From NCBI GenBank assembly GCA_036244855.1, contig BQKZ01000066.1, positions 194,486 through 258,485 on the forward strand: a stretch of DNA of 64,000 nt, in the 5' to 3' direction. This document shows positions 27,401 to 30,502 of this stretch, piece by piece (within the stretch, counting starts at the first letter, position 1; the number at the start of each line of letters is the position of its first letter). The stretch comes from Temnopleurus reevesii (lineage: Eukaryota; Echinodermata; Echinoidea; Temnopleuroida; Temnopleuridae). A program made the position numbers and the translations under genes. The notes under the pieces are model-generated. The model searched no databases. It was given only the letters and a program-made list of their open reading frames with translations, and had not been told where the DNA came from.

Positions 27401-30400
27401 TAGCTCCCAAAGGAGCTTCCACAATGTCAGCATAGAGTAGCTTCAACAATATCCTACCAGCCCCCTTGGCAAGGTGCAGCATAAAGCAGATGAATTTCTT
27501 ACTCAAGGACATTAACATCATTAGGATTTAAACCATGCCCTTCTCGTTGTATAGCTAGAATCAGATACACGACACCATGTAGAAAGGCGTGCATGTCAAT
27601 ATGTATTCATCCCAATGTGTCTATTGTCTTGTTGATATAGCCCCAGCCTCAGGTCAACCTACACAGCGCCCTCCCGTCACCCAGAAACCTGGCCAGACCA
27701 CAAAGGCTCAGGGTAAGTCTATCTACCTCCTCCCTCAACCCTTTCATGACAGGGTTGGTATACATATACATGTACACGTTCCAAAAGTCCATCCTGTCTT
27801 GGCGGCCACCTGTCTATAGTGGCCATGTGTCTATAGTGGCCACCTGTCTATAGAGGTCACCTGTCTACATTGGCCACATGAATTGGTTCGTTCTGGATGA
27901 AAATGTGTGTTACAGAACCTGTCTATAGAGATCTATAGAGGTCACCTGTATACAGTGGCCATGTGTCTATAGTGGCCACCTGTGTACAGTGGCCACTGTC
28001 TGTAGAGGTCACTTGTCTACAGTGGCCACCTAAATTGATTCTCTCTGGATGGAAATGTGTGTTGTAAAACCTGTCTATAGAGGTCACCTGTCTACAGTGA
28101 CCAATTTTTTTTGGTTCCCCTGGATGCCCACTATAGACAAGTTTGATTGTAGCTACCTGAAATAGGTATCCTCAATTTTTCAGTCTTCAGTGATGAATTT
28201 CTAGAAAATTTCAATCAATTGTATTTATAAATTGTGAATTGAAAAACCGATTTTCATTCACACACCATCCTGATAAGACATGCATGGAAGAATGATTTTG
28301 ATTGGCGCGTGCAGATCAACTGCAGTTTATTATATTTTCTTTCGTAGTTGTTATCTGTTTGGCTATTAAATAACTTTTGATCGGAAACACTAAAATTGTG
28401 CCTGATTAGCAGAAAATTAGAATCGAGGAATGTACGCCATGCAAATGAAATATACTTTACATAAAGTAAATATTTTTGTATTTGTATTTGTATTTTATTT
28501 CCAATTGACATCAGAAACATATAACATAGTGAAAAATAAATCATAATATGATAGATAAAATTACATGAGTGTTTAAAAAAATTGCATAAAAAAGACTTGC
28601 TGAAATGCCCTTGCCGAGGAATTAAGATAAATGCCTCTGTTATTCCTCGGGGTCCAAAAGTTTCAAAAGTTTGAAAGGATTGTTGGCTTTTAGAACAATT
28701 AGGCATAGTAGGCAATCTACTGGTTGCATTGAATTTCATTCAAATAATTTAGAATGAAAATAAAACCCATTGCGGCCGAATTCAAGTGAAATTAAAAGTG
28801 AAATGTGATCATTGTATTTGCTGTAGTATCATTCCTGTTATGAATTTGATGTAATTCCCGTTGAAAAACTATAAAATTTTATTGCTTGAAAACTTTAAAA
28901 TCTTAACAAATAGGTGACATATTTTCTATTAGGGGGCGGGTAAAAGCAAAACAGAAGGAATTTATATATACAAGTTAAGACCATTAAAAAAATGTCACTG
29001 CGGCTTCACTTAATTCCAAAGTGCAGAAGAGATAATAGATAGAGAAGGAGAGGAATATTATTGCCCCCAGATCATGCTGTCCGGGCCGTTTATTGTATTT
29101 GCCTACATCAAATCTATTTAAACTCATCAATTTTTTGTGATAGATACCAAGTTGAACCAATAAATAAGCTCAAAGATTGAGTGTTTGATAGCACATGATT
29201 TGCAGACAGAGTACTGTTATTGGGTGTAAGTGAAATGTAGTAGTATTTTCTTAAATCAGATTATTGTAATTGTGTGTACATGGAATGTAGTCATGTTTTT
29301 GTTGTTGTTTTTTAAAGATTTTCATATGCTATTCTAGTCGGCAAATCTCAAGTGGTATTCCTTTCATTGAAAAGATATCTTAAGTCAATTGCAGCATAAT
29401 TATTTATCACAGATTAACCATTAATTGATTACTCAAATTAATTAACATGTGTATTTTATCAACATCACTTATTCCTTCTGTGTTTATAGAACCAGGTGAA
29501 AATACAAAGGATTCATTGAAAAGATATCTTAAGTCAATTGCAGCATAATTATTTATCACAGATTAACCATTAACTGATTACTCAAATTAATTAACATGTG
29601 TATTTTATCAACATCACTTATTCCTTCTGTGTTTATAGAACCAGGTGAAAATACAAAGGATACTCCCACAAACAGTGCACCAATTACTGGTGGTAAGTTT
29701 CAATATTGGTCTAACATTCAACACCCTTTCAAAGCATAAGACCTAATATTTCATCGTTGATCAAAATCGATGCAGAATATTTTTTTATATTAAAGGAGAG
29801 ATTGTGATTTAAATTATATTCTGAATAAAATGGACATGTAGTAATTTCTATCAGACATGAAAAACTGAAATAAACATCCTGATGGAAACTTCAAATGCAG
29901 TATTGGTAATTGATTAAAAGTATAAGTTTCTGAAGAAAAATGTATTCTTTAATTAATTTTCATTGTTTCTCAAATTTCTAACACATTTAAATTTTCTTAG
30001 CAGAGATTCTAGTCAAGTCTAGTCAATTTTGCAAAGCCAGTTCATCCCATTTTATCTATTCATTATTTATTTTGTGTGAGATATACTACATAGAACATGC
30101 ATTGCAGAACTGTGGAGCATTTGAAAAAACAATGGGAACGAAAGAGTGACAGTATAGGAAAGTTGGACGGAAAAGGAAATAAATGCTTCTTGGGTTGGAG
30201 TTGAAAAAAAGCTACTATTTGAGTTGGACTTAAAACAATGAATGCCCATTATTGATAATAAAATTACCTTTTTCTTTCCCATTTAAAATTACCCAGGTGT
30301 GTCAACGGGTGCCATTGCCGGTATCGTCATCGCGGTTGTCCTCATCATCTGTGTGACTGGTCTGCTCGTATTCTTCTTGTACACATCAAAGAATAAAGCC

Positions 30401-30502
30401 ACTCTCAAAACGCCAGAGATTCCGAGCAGTACAGGATTCGAAAATGTAGTTTACAATGAGAAAGATGGGACAAAGCTTTCAGCATTTGAAACAAACGCAT
30501 AG
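314..30502 (+). CDS. Gene A: giant mannose-receptor-like multi-CTLD transmembrane receptor (5' partial)
   Basis: Spliced gene with 33 visible coding exons (listed separately). The exon lengths total 4,610 nt, which equals 2 nt completing a split codon plus 1,536 whole codons including the stop, so the splice model is frame-consistent. Domain order: end of a CTLD (A3), A4, A5, PAN/Apple, A6 to A12, Pro/Thr linkers, one transmembrane helix, and a short tail with FENVVY. Most domain borders are phase 1 introns. Sugar-site triplets: QPD in A4; EPN in A5, A6, A8, A9, A10 and A12; QPG in A7; EPS in A11. By family knowledge (MRC1, PLA2R, DEC-205) the protein should sit at the cell surface and internalise glycan ligands. 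It lacks any visible CysR or FN2 module. An in-frame TGA in A11 would truncate it if real. Orthology to a named gene is not claimed. Confidence 0.88.
642..815. mobile_element. Short inverted-repeat element with TA target duplication (MITE)
   Basis: Inverted ends: AACTCTGCCTAAGTC near the left edge and its complement GACTTAGGCAGAGTT near the right edge. The element is flanked by TA at 640-641 and 816-817. About 174 bp with no coding capacity. TA flanks and a CAG-type end fit a Tc1/mariner-related MITE. It lies in the intron after exon 314-385. Confidence 0.55.
1473..1505 (+). CDS. Gene A linker exon between CTLD A3 and A4
   Basis: 33 nt, phase 1/1, acceptor tttctttgcag and donor gtaag. It encodes a short Pro-rich spacer, SQPIFPILPSD. 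Gene B has an even shorter 18-nt exon (58099-58116) at the equivalent position. Small linker exons like this separate several CTLDs in both genes. It is supported by splice sites and frame only, since linkers are not conserved in sequence. Confidence 0.65.
1914..2072 (+). CDS. Gene A exon: CTLD A4, first part
   Basis: 159 nt, phase 1/1, acceptor ctag at 1910-1913, donor gtaagt. It encodes CEAGWTLNRDNCYK, then C-x5-GGHLTSI and EEQSFLS. These are the first two cysteines, the CY(K/R) strand and the helix-2 region of a long-form CTLD. Gene B exon 58749-58907 has identical length and phase and similar sequence ([24 protein letters not shown]), which anchors the paralogue alignment. Confidence 0.9.
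2073..3363. other. Intron of gene A, no gene seen
   Basis: About 1.3 kb. Contains an imperfect direct repeat near 2403-2436 and 2444-2475 (core gtaaggcag, aaaataaac, aagtattgga) and a purine-rich stretch at about 2500-3000. The only long open stretch is on the minus strand in this purine-rich region and has no domain signature. I see no exon here. Confidence 0.5.
3364..3452 (+). CDS. Gene A exon: CTLD A4, middle (WIGL-type strand)
   Basis: 89 nt, phase 1 to phase 0. It encodes RRVFIGFTDVTNENNFEWID then GSP, the equivalent of the WIGL core and the FEWxDG strand. Gene B exon 59244-59332 is also 89 nt with the same phases ([20 protein letters not shown]). Donor gtaagt at 3453. Confidence 0.88.
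3468..3815. mobile_element. Foldback MITE, gtgtttcac family
   Basis: Ends are imperfect inverted repeats: caggGTGGTGTTTCACC at 3468 and GAAACACAACCCTG ending at 3815. Inner arms carry cgactggt and its complement accagtcg with agactttaa/ataaagtca. An internal ggttgtgtttcatta suggests a nested or composite copy. It resembles 60862-61033, 13000-13120 and 50084-50230. The 88-codon open frame inside it is not a gene. Confidence 0.55.
4252..4408 (+). CDS. Gene A exon: CTLD A4, ligand loop and C-terminus (QPD)
   Basis: 157 nt, phase 0/1. It encodes FTNWAPYQPDDW, GQDCSYL, GLWDDINC and YAYICKK. QPD is the galactose-type triplet in calcium-dependent lectin sites, and WDD stands in place of WND. All four core cysteines of the domain are present. 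The gene B equivalent is duplicated as 59730-59883 (QPD) and 59955-60108 (EPN). Confidence 0.88.
4570..4608 (+). CDS. Gene A Pro-rich linker exon between A4 and A5
   Basis: 39 nt, phase 1/1, acceptor ctcacag, donor gtaagt. It encodes IPGVTAPPPAVPT. Gene B exon 61154-61192 has the same length and phase and ends in the same PT and donor context (atgccaacac|gtaagt against gtgccaacac|gtaagt). It is a flexible spacer, possibly O-glycosylated. Confidence 0.8.
5205..5378 (+). CDS. Gene A exon: CTLD A5, first part
   Basis: 174 nt, phase 1/1. It encodes [20 protein letters not shown], then GGGELLSIVDQTEQTYIN. Gene B exon 62477-62650 is also 174 nt and starts [13 protein letters not shown], so the two are clear paralogues. 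A (GAT)n tract begins about 20 bases past the donor, and degraded copies of the exon's 3' end sit within it. Confidence 0.9.
5397..5840. repeat. (GAT)n microsatellite with two decayed copies of the preceding exon's 3' end
   Basis: GAT/ATC-rich tracts at about 5397-5475, 5575-5605 and 5695-5840. Between them, 5481-5531 and 5609-5664 repeat the last ~50 bases of exon 5205-5378 in degraded form (gctgcttagcattgttgatc and cctatatcaatgg are recognisable). This points to tandem duplication of the exon end with its intronic microsatellite. His-rich and Met-rich open frames here come from the repeat. Confidence 0.7.
5838..6020. repeat. Retroelement-like tail ending in (TTGAA)n, then (GAT)n
   Basis: A stretch ending aataaatgaattgaattgaa followed by (GAT)n at 5974-6006. 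Tails of the form aataaa plus a short (TGAAT)n repeat are typical of non-LTR retroelement 3' ends. A similar structure occurs at 51358-51570. No reverse-transcriptase coding sequence remains. Confidence 0.4.
6174..6290 (+). CDS. Gene A exon: CTLD A5, middle
   Basis: 117 nt, phase 1/1. It encodes ASLWIGANDLSLEGGWQWSD then GSGFAFLNWSPG. This is the WIGL core and the strand leading to the ligand loop. Here the intron splits just before the EPN motif rather than earlier as in A4, so exon borders differ between CTLDs. Confidence 0.88.
6880..6993 (+). CDS. Gene A exon: CTLD A5, ligand loop (EPN, WND)
   Basis: 114 nt, phase 1/1. It encodes DEPNNYDPGEHCVQIY, GQWNDFFC and GYICKKN. EPN and WND are the residues that bind the second calcium ion and mannose-type sugars in active CTLDs. 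This domain therefore keeps a complete predicted sugar site. Confidence 0.9.
7085..7260 (-). repeat. Decayed tRNA-derived SINE fragment
   Basis: Shares gtggatgaatttct(c/t)gctga and following text with the better preserved minus-strand SINE at 9876-10168 (gtggataaatttcttgctga). The promoter boxes are no longer readable. Confidence 0.4.
7536..7772 (+). CDS. Gene A exon: PAN/Apple domain
   Basis: 237 nt, phase 1/1, one exon for one whole domain of about 79 residues. It has the PAN cysteine pattern: EDCAQACVTTNDFVCRSFDY, then QCALSD, and a YYER ending. PAN domains occur in plasminogen/HGF and in many invertebrate surface proteins, where they bind protein or carbohydrate. The phase 1-1 border lets the module be inserted without disturbing the frame. 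It lies between CTLD A5 and A6. A PAN module inside a CTLD array is not part of vertebrate mannose-receptor architecture. Confidence 0.82.
8281..8376 (+). pseudogene. Decayed copy of CTLD A6 first exon
   Basis: Text such as gtgccgaccactatacca and ccaaattacagatgc matches the functional exon 8442-8654 (gtgccgaccaccatacca, ccaaactaccgatgc). It breaks down about 90 bases in, has a stop and no donor. It lies about 165 bp upstream of the functional copy. Confidence 0.7.
8442..8654 (+). CDS. Gene A exon: linker plus CTLD A6 first part
   Basis: 213 nt, phase 1/1, acceptor ctttccccag. A linker with DPVPTTIPPN leads into CRANWNSYGDNCYYV, ALNQC and GAELVSIHDANENSFIQSL. The VSIHDxxEN motif is a hallmark of the CTLD helix-2 region. 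Confidence 0.9.
9088..9191 (+). pseudogene. Decayed copy of CTLD A6 middle exon
   Basis: ctggtatcaactgtgctgta and tcaatggagcgatc match the functional exon 9310-9470 (gggtattaacagtgcggtc, tgaatggagcgatg). The reading is interrupted, and the EPN half is missing. It lies about 220 bp upstream of the intact exon. Confidence 0.7.
9310..9470 (+). CDS. Gene A exon: CTLD A6 middle and ligand loop (EPN)
   Basis: 161 nt, phase 1/0. It encodes AVWIGMNDLRVQMSFEWSDG, WNVGEPNNYQG and NEDCVEMFNN. It has the WIGL core, an EPN triplet and the third core cysteine. Donor gtaaga at 9471. Confidence 0.9.
9876..10168 (-). mobile_element. tRNA-derived SINE (minus strand)
   Basis: Read on the minus strand, it starts ggcgccgtggtgtagtggtc (A-box-like) and continues to ggttcgaattcc (B-box-like), about 65 bases in all, as in a tRNA-derived head. 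The body has a conserved tcagcaagaaatttatcca and the element ends in an AT-rich trinucleotide tail (aataataatatt on the plus strand). The plus-strand relative is 61276-61560. A functional tRNA gene is unlikely because the stem pairing looks incomplete and a long tail follows. Confidence 0.7.
10496..10606 (+). CDS. Gene A exon: CTLD A6 C-terminus plus linker
   Basis: 111 nt, phase 0/0. It encodes GAWNDIACARTIPSICKLKK, a linker NLPPTDQPITPSG and the first cysteine of the next domain (CNL). WND is kept, so A6 has a complete predicted sugar site. The exon spans a domain border, unlike the phase 1 borders elsewhere. Confidence 0.87.
11096..11406. repeat. 311-bp direct repeat, left copy
   Basis: Matches 11951-12261 at an offset of 855 bases with no difference that I noticed. 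Inside, 11264-11362 is a degraded copy of the CTLD A7 exon 12356-12471 (cagtgctgtgacacc against cagtgctgtcacc). The two copies flank a retroelement-like stretch and the N gap. Confidence 0.8.
11407..11712. repeat. AT-rich retroelement-like sequence beside the gap
   Basis: Starts with (tag)n and tggtttatttattgaattga, with repeated blocks aaaatacacatat. It resembles the reverse of a non-LTR 3' tail. It runs into the N gap and has no counterpart beside the right copy of the 311-bp repeat. Confidence 0.4.
11713..11950. other. Assembly gap (238 N)
   Basis: Unknown sequence. It is flanked by the 311-bp direct repeats, so the true spacing and copy number of this intron are uncertain. Confidence 0.99.
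11951..12261. repeat. 311-bp direct repeat, right copy
   Basis: Second copy of 11096-11406, running without a break into the functional exon region. It contains the degraded CTLD A7 exon copy at 12119-12217. Confidence 0.8.
12356..12471 (+). CDS. Gene A exon: CTLD A7 first part
   Basis: 116 nt, phase 0/2. It encodes GEVAYGSSCYSAV, ADAQADCVVRGGNLVSIADR (last codon split). The first cysteine comes from exon 10496-10606. Donor gtatgt. Confidence 0.87.
12662..12985 (+). pseudogene. Two old decayed copies of CTLD A7 middle exon
   Basis: 12662-12742 (ttcaagcagtttgtagtatt, ctccaggaaggcacactgtt) and 12897-12985 (ttcaagcagattgcattatc, gggtctgaacgatattgat) both resemble the functional exon 13389-13537 (ttgaacagtctgtagtatcc). 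Both are scrambled by point changes and indels. Confidence 0.65.
13000..13120. mobile_element. Foldback element, gtgtttcac family
   Basis: Arms gaatgactttaagaagg/cttgtatcagctcttgt (13013-13047) and acaagaactgatacc/agtcattcttaaagtcaatc (13064-13098) pair around a 16-base loop. The right edge ends in ttggtgaaacaacgccc, as in the family at 60862-61033. Confidence 0.5.
13176..13263 (+). pseudogene. Recent copy of CTLD A7 middle exon with in-frame stop
   Basis: Has its own acceptor (tttttgtag) and is nearly identical to the functional exon for about 85 bases. TGA at 13261-13263 then replaces GGA, and TTGAG replaces TGGAG. It lies 213 bp upstream of the intact copy. Inclusion would end the protein. 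Confidence 0.85.
13389..13537 (+). CDS. Gene A exon: CTLD A7 middle
   Basis: 149 nt, phase 2/1. It encodes RFEQSVVSSLLGLQDGTVFW then IGLNDIDMYGQYYWSD and FTHWDVGQPG. The triplet at the sugar site reads QPG, not EPN or QPD, so calcium-dependent sugar binding by A7 is doubtful. It is the last and intact member of a set of four copies. Confidence 0.88.
13538..14086. other. Intron of gene A, no gene seen
   Basis: AT-rich. The only repeat noted is a short (catgta)n-like stretch at 13890-13912. No coding signal. Confidence 0.4.
14087..14160 (+). pseudogene. Decayed copy of CTLD A7 C-terminal exon
   Basis: atgactctggtggtaactgc and cctccggcaaca match the functional exon starting at 14293. It breaks after gcttgtggag and has no donor. 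Offset about 206 bp. Confidence 0.75.
14293..14507 (+). CDS. Gene A exon: CTLD A7 C-terminus, linker, start of CTLD A8
   Basis: 215 nt, phase 1/0. It encodes DDSGGNCIAS, GLWRNIQCDTQAKYICERV, a Pro/Thr linker (PTVPAPGPPTAPNDN) and then CYYDWVGYGGWCFK, the N-terminal strands of the next CTLD. The WND position reads WRN, consistent with a non-canonical A7 site. Confidence 0.88.
14508..15291. repeat. Intron with an interspersed repeat
   Basis: About 14715-15060 begins with (aat)n, ttcaatttttataaagcgc and ends near ggagctgcagctgaaaaagc. A similar start occurs at 33225-33260 (ttcaattaatacagcgcttt). I read it as a dispersed non-coding repeat. Nothing else is recognisable in the intron. Confidence 0.4.
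15292..15443 (+). CDS. Gene A exon: CTLD A8, helix region
   Basis: 152 nt, phase 0/2. It encodes SWGTARDACVSDGAELASFH then DPDEEAYIKSKIPMP. An unusually polar, acidic start (METGEDPSTDAEKIK) forms a longer loop than in sister domains. Acceptor ttattttcag. Confidence 0.85.
15575..15685 (+). pseudogene. Decayed copy of CTLD A8 helix exon
   Basis: ggctcagaatgcctgtgtct and gtccacgaccctgatgatga mirror exon 15292-15443 (ctcgcgatgcctgcgtctc, tccatgaccctgatgaaga). Frameshifts and a lost donor make it non-functional. Lies about 230 bp downstream of the parent. Confidence 0.75.
15956..16002 (+). CDS. Gene A exon: CTLD A8, WIGL core
   Basis: 47 nt, phase 2/1, acceptor ttccacag, donor gtgagt. It encodes PDDGYWIGLHDRSVESG (edge codons split). 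This is a small exon holding only the WIGL strand. Its phases match the exons on both sides exactly. Confidence 0.85.
16371..16541 (+). CDS. Gene A exon: CTLD A8 ligand loop and C-terminus (EPN, WND), copy 1
   Basis: 171 nt, phase 1/1. It encodes FEWSDRTPVDYTNWWEGEPN, GEDCVEMFG, GWNDNDC and WICKIARG. This is a complete EPN/WND sugar site. A near-identical copy follows at 16662-16832 after a single N, and only one copy is needed for the frame and domain. The donor here (gtacn) is cut by the N join, so copy 2 probably carries the natural splice site. Confidence 0.8.
16546..16546. other. Single-N contig join
   Basis: One N lies at the seam of a 291-bp direct repeat: 16256-16545 recurs from 16547 with very few changes (one is att/ata in the exon). 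This looks like an unmerged contig overlap or two haplotypes laid in tandem. Confidence 0.8.
16662..16832 (+). CDS. Gene A exon: CTLD A8 ligand loop, copy 2 (likely the same exon)
   Basis: 171 nt, phase 1/1, with intact donor gtatgt at 16833. One synonymous difference from copy 1 was noted. It is in frame with copy 1, so both could in principle be spliced in, but a half domain repeated alone would make no CTLD fold. Most likely an assembly duplicate. Confidence 0.75.
16878..17129. mobile_element. Tc1/mariner-like MITE with TA target duplication
   Basis: Ends CAGTCAAACCTGTCTATAG and CTGTAGACAGGTTTGACTG are inverted repeats, flanked by TA at 16876-16877 and 17130-17131. The interior is made of repeated cctgtctatag(a/t)ggccac blocks. 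Related fragments occur at 26183-26245 and 27780-28152. CAGT ends and a TA target are typical of Tc1/mariner relatives. Confidence 0.7.
17683..17727 (+). CDS. Gene A Ser/Thr/Pro linker exon between A8 and A9
   Basis: 45 nt, phase 1/1, acceptor tttttttacag, donor gtaagt. It encodes GVRPRSTLGPSTVTP. Flexible spacer, possibly O-glycosylated. Confidence 0.75.
17728..18356. other. Intron of gene A, no gene seen
   Basis: AT-rich and rich in T runs. An open frame from 18127 runs into the next exon but its upstream part has no domain and lies before the splice acceptor at 18355-18356. Not coding. Confidence 0.4.
18357..18541 (+). CDS. Gene A exon: CTLD A9 first part
   Basis: 185 nt, phase 1/0. It encodes CPTDPDWVLFQNYCYFFSGG, WNDANAYCMERGGYLVSLHS and TDENNFLQSM. 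The LVSLHSTDEN motif is typical of the CTLD helix-2 region. Its 3' half is repeated four times downstream within pyrimidine-rich DNA. Confidence 0.9.
18643..19215 (+). pseudogene. Array of four decayed copies of the CTLD A9 exon 3' half
   Basis: Copies at 18643-18720, 18816-18893, 19005-19082 and 19158-19215, spaced about 150-190 bp, in CT-rich sequence. Each keeps ctctcttcattcaac or a trace of it. The first two end in atggtaa donors. In the frame of the parent exon copy 1 carries taa after aatgct, copy 3 has taa before the donor, and copy 4 is shifted. Copy 2 keeps an open frame but lacks the N-terminal half of the exon. Similarity falls from copy 1 to copy 4. Confidence 0.85.
19278..19345 (+). 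CDS. Gene A exon: CTLD A9, WIGL core
   Basis: 68 nt, phase 0/2, acceptor tttacag, donor gtaagt. It encodes TRYTDSNDWIGLRTYGGTGF then YS. Phases match the flanking exons 18357-18541 and 20122-20216. Confidence 0.87.
19728..19805 (+). pseudogene. Decayed copy of CTLD A9 ligand-loop exon
   Basis: Acceptor tctgtag is kept. atggtcaactgctgcacccc matches the functional 20122-20216 (atggtcggatgcttcacccc) but is shifted to a stop after ccaaaa and ends in a (gt)n run. About 390 bp upstream of the functional exon. Confidence 0.75.
19917..20003 (+). pseudogene. Nearly intact copy of CTLD A9 ligand-loop exon without donor
   Basis: Acceptor tttttcag and about 85 bases almost identical to 20122-20205 (one synonymous ctt/cta change), including the EPN codons. 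The copy then runs into gcaggagtgggggg, and no donor follows. It is 205 bp upstream of the functional exon. Confidence 0.8.
20122..20216 (+). CDS. Gene A exon: CTLD A9 ligand loop (EPN)
   Basis: 95 nt, phase 2/1. It encodes SWSDASPLDYQNWNDNEPND and EEECAEFYQ. Mannose-type EPN triplet. Donor gtattt is weak in consensus, but length and phase fit both neighbours. Confidence 0.87.
20759..21022 (+). CDS. Gene A exon: CTLD A9 C-terminus, linker, start of CTLD A10
   Basis: 264 nt, phase 1/1. It encodes DGRWNDLNCGDKLTFVCKKP, a linker with TYAPTPKPEG, then CPFGSMRFDNDCYRM, ARDIC and GDLVTIHHKCLQ. WND completes the A9 sugar site. The acceptor (aaacacaag) has a poor pyrimidine tract but the phase fits. 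The A10 helix region has an extra cysteine (KCL). Confidence 0.85.
21529..21680 (+). CDS. Gene A exon: CTLD A10 middle and ligand loop (EPN)
   Basis: 152 nt, phase 1/0. It encodes YQFYIGLSDSLNNGQFRWTD and NWNADEPNDQNGD. Contains the YIGL core and EPN. Confidence 0.88.
21811..22558. mobile_element. Inverted-repeat element with poly-G/poly-C core
   Basis: Left end TTTAACCCTATT and right end AATAGGGTTAA are inverted. About 750 bp, GC-rich ends (cgcgcgatcgccgc; cgcggcgacgtaac) in AT-rich DNA, no credible coding sequence. It holds 16 G at 21852-21867 and 11 C at 21875-21885. Probably a non-autonomous transposon in an intron of gene A. Confidence 0.5.
22559..23256. other. Intron of gene A, no gene seen
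   Basis: AT-rich with no repeat or coding signal that I recognise. The open frame at 22610-22867 has no domain features. Confidence 0.4.
23257..23356 (+). CDS. Gene A exon: CTLD A10 C-terminus (WND)
   Basis: 100 nt, phase 0/1, acceptor ttgtag, donor gtgagt. It encodes EDCVEMIETESRVGKWNDMT then CNDYNGFICQSPLG. With EPN in the previous exon, A10 has a full predicted sugar site. Confidence 0.88.
23920..24167 (+). CDS. Gene A exon: linker and CTLD A11 first part, contains in-frame TGA
   Basis: 248 nt, phase 1/0. A linker DAPVPAPTPN leads to CRSGFTQYGDS, then TGA at 23991-23993, then FKVVTRGMSYSEAIQACQNE, NLASIIDVYES and LLWLGLIDDK. The stop sits exactly where the conserved second cysteine of the CY/CF strand should be, one base from TGC or TGT. 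The rest of the exon and all downstream exons are well kept. This could be a sequencing error, a null allele, or a real truncation that removes A12 and the membrane anchor. Skipping this exon together with 24928-25096 (417 nt) would restore the frame. Confidence 0.8.
24185..24510. repeat. (CAT)n-rich microsatellite
   Basis: About 320 bases of CAT/ATC triplets with TTC variants, in the intron directly after the TGA-bearing exon. The long Ile-rich (plus) and Met-rich (minus) open frames here come from the repeat and are not genes. Confidence 0.95.
24743..24846 (+). pseudogene. Truncated copy of CTLD A11 ligand-loop exon
   Basis: Acceptor tttgtag and gcaagtggacagtacaaatg through gggctggagagggatgca match exon 24928-25096 from its start, including the EPS codons. 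The copy then diverges without a donor. Offset 185 bp. Confidence 0.82.
24928..25096 (+). CDS. Gene A exon: CTLD A11 ligand loop and C-terminus (EPS)
   Basis: 169 nt, phase 0/1. It encodes ASGQYKWVDSHPVYYTNWAQ, GEPSRGAGEGC, GWDDHSC and GALCKYSLG. EPS and WDD are variants of EPN and WND, so the sugar preference may differ. This exon lies downstream of the TGA in exon 23920-24167. Confidence 0.87.
25497..25822 (+). pseudogene. Two tandem decayed copies of the CTLD A12 first exon
   Basis: 25497-25606 and 25679-25822, period about 180 bp, both with acceptors (taacag, tgatag). They share ggcacctgccccgattc and tggatctcctacgg with the functional exon 25856-26107. Both lose the second core cysteine (Asn-Cys-Tyr becomes a Tyr-containing Phe-rich version) and end early at taa or with no donor. 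The functional copy is third in the series. Confidence 0.85.
25856..26107 (+). CDS. Gene A exon: linker and CTLD A12 first part
   Basis: 252 nt, phase 1/1. It encodes PTNHPDVPGTCPDSWISYGA, NCYLFSD, EYTCRQQGGDLVSIHSKQEN and DIWIGFEATPS. One exon covers the N-terminal strands through the WIG core. GC content is higher than in the flanking introns. It is the third of three tandem copies and the only intact one. Confidence 0.9.
26183..26319. repeat. MITE fragment followed by a decayed end of the CTLD A12 exon
   Basis: 26183-26245 carries gtcaaacctgtctatagtgg, as in the element at 16878-17129. 26249-26319 then repeats the last part of exon 25856-26107 (ggattggatttgaggccact, catcatgtaagtt) with internal loss. 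Confidence 0.65.
26844..27017 (+). CDS. Gene A exon: CTLD A12 ligand loop and C-terminus (EPN, WND)
   Basis: 174 nt, phase 1/1. It encodes SFAWTDGSPVVYTNWNPGEP then NSNF, GDEDCAEMY, GKWNDLDC and GYVCKTPK. Complete EPN/WND sugar site. This is the membrane-proximal CTLD. Donor gtgagc. Confidence 0.9.
27330..27585 (-). repeat. Decayed SINE-like repeats
   Basis: ctgcacaaagtatatgggaa and ttcagtagtcaatgg recur at 9534-9577, and gatgaatttcttactcaagg recalls the tRNA-derived SINE on the minus strand at 9876-10168. Too worn for clear boundaries. Confidence 0.4.
27641..27712 (+). CDS. Gene A Pro/Thr/Gln linker exon after CTLD A12
   Basis: 72 nt, phase 1/1, acceptor gatatag, donor gtaagt. It encodes PASGQPTQRPPVTQKPGQTT then KAQG. 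Low-complexity stalk, likely O-glycosylated. Confidence 0.78.
27780..28152. repeat. Diverged MITE with cctgtctatagtggccac blocks
   Basis: At least eight imperfect (g)tctata(g)tggccac blocks, ending actatagacaagtttgattg. Same family as 16878-17129 with more internal blocks. No clear TA flanks at the left edge. Confidence 0.55.
28153..29362. repeat. Intron with minus-strand retroelement-like tail
   Basis: 28487-28745 starts tttgtatttgtatttgtatt and ends ggtccaaaagtttcaaaagt. On the minus strand this resembles a non-LTR 3' end with a short repeat tail. 28250-28330 shares an inverted relation with 40900-40990 (aagacatgcatg against catgcgcgtctt). No coding exon seen. Confidence 0.35.
29363..29660. 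repeat. 149-bp tandem duplication containing a linker-exon acceptor
   Basis: 29363-29511 repeats at 29512-29660 with one difference noted (aattgatt/aactgatt). Each copy ends with tgtttatag and the start of the linker exon (accaggtgaaaatacaaagg). Only the second leads to a donor. The duplication is recent. Confidence 0.85.
29639..29692 (+). CDS. Gene A stalk exon before the membrane
   Basis: 54 nt, phase 1/1. It encodes EPGENTKDTPTNSAPITGG. Thr/Pro-rich stalk. Use of the upstream duplicated acceptor at 29489 would read 22 bases of exon-like sequence and then intron, so the downstream acceptor is chosen. Confidence 0.78.
30297..30502 (+). CDS. Gene A last coding exon: transmembrane helix and FENVVY tail
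   Basis: 206 nt, phase 1 to stop TAG at 30500-30502. After GVSTG comes a hydrophobic helix of about 24 residues (AIAGIVIAVVLIICVTGLLV continuing FFLY), then basic TSKNK, and a tail of about 37 residues containing GFENVVYNEKD. F-x-N-x-x-Y is the tyrosine-based internalisation motif found as FENTLY in mammalian mannose receptor MRC1. This makes gene A a type I endocytic receptor. Confidence 0.92.

Noticed and set aside
28254..28739. 161-codon minus-strand open frame
   Set aside because: Overlaps a retroelement-like tail in an intron; no reverse transcriptase or other motif is visible.
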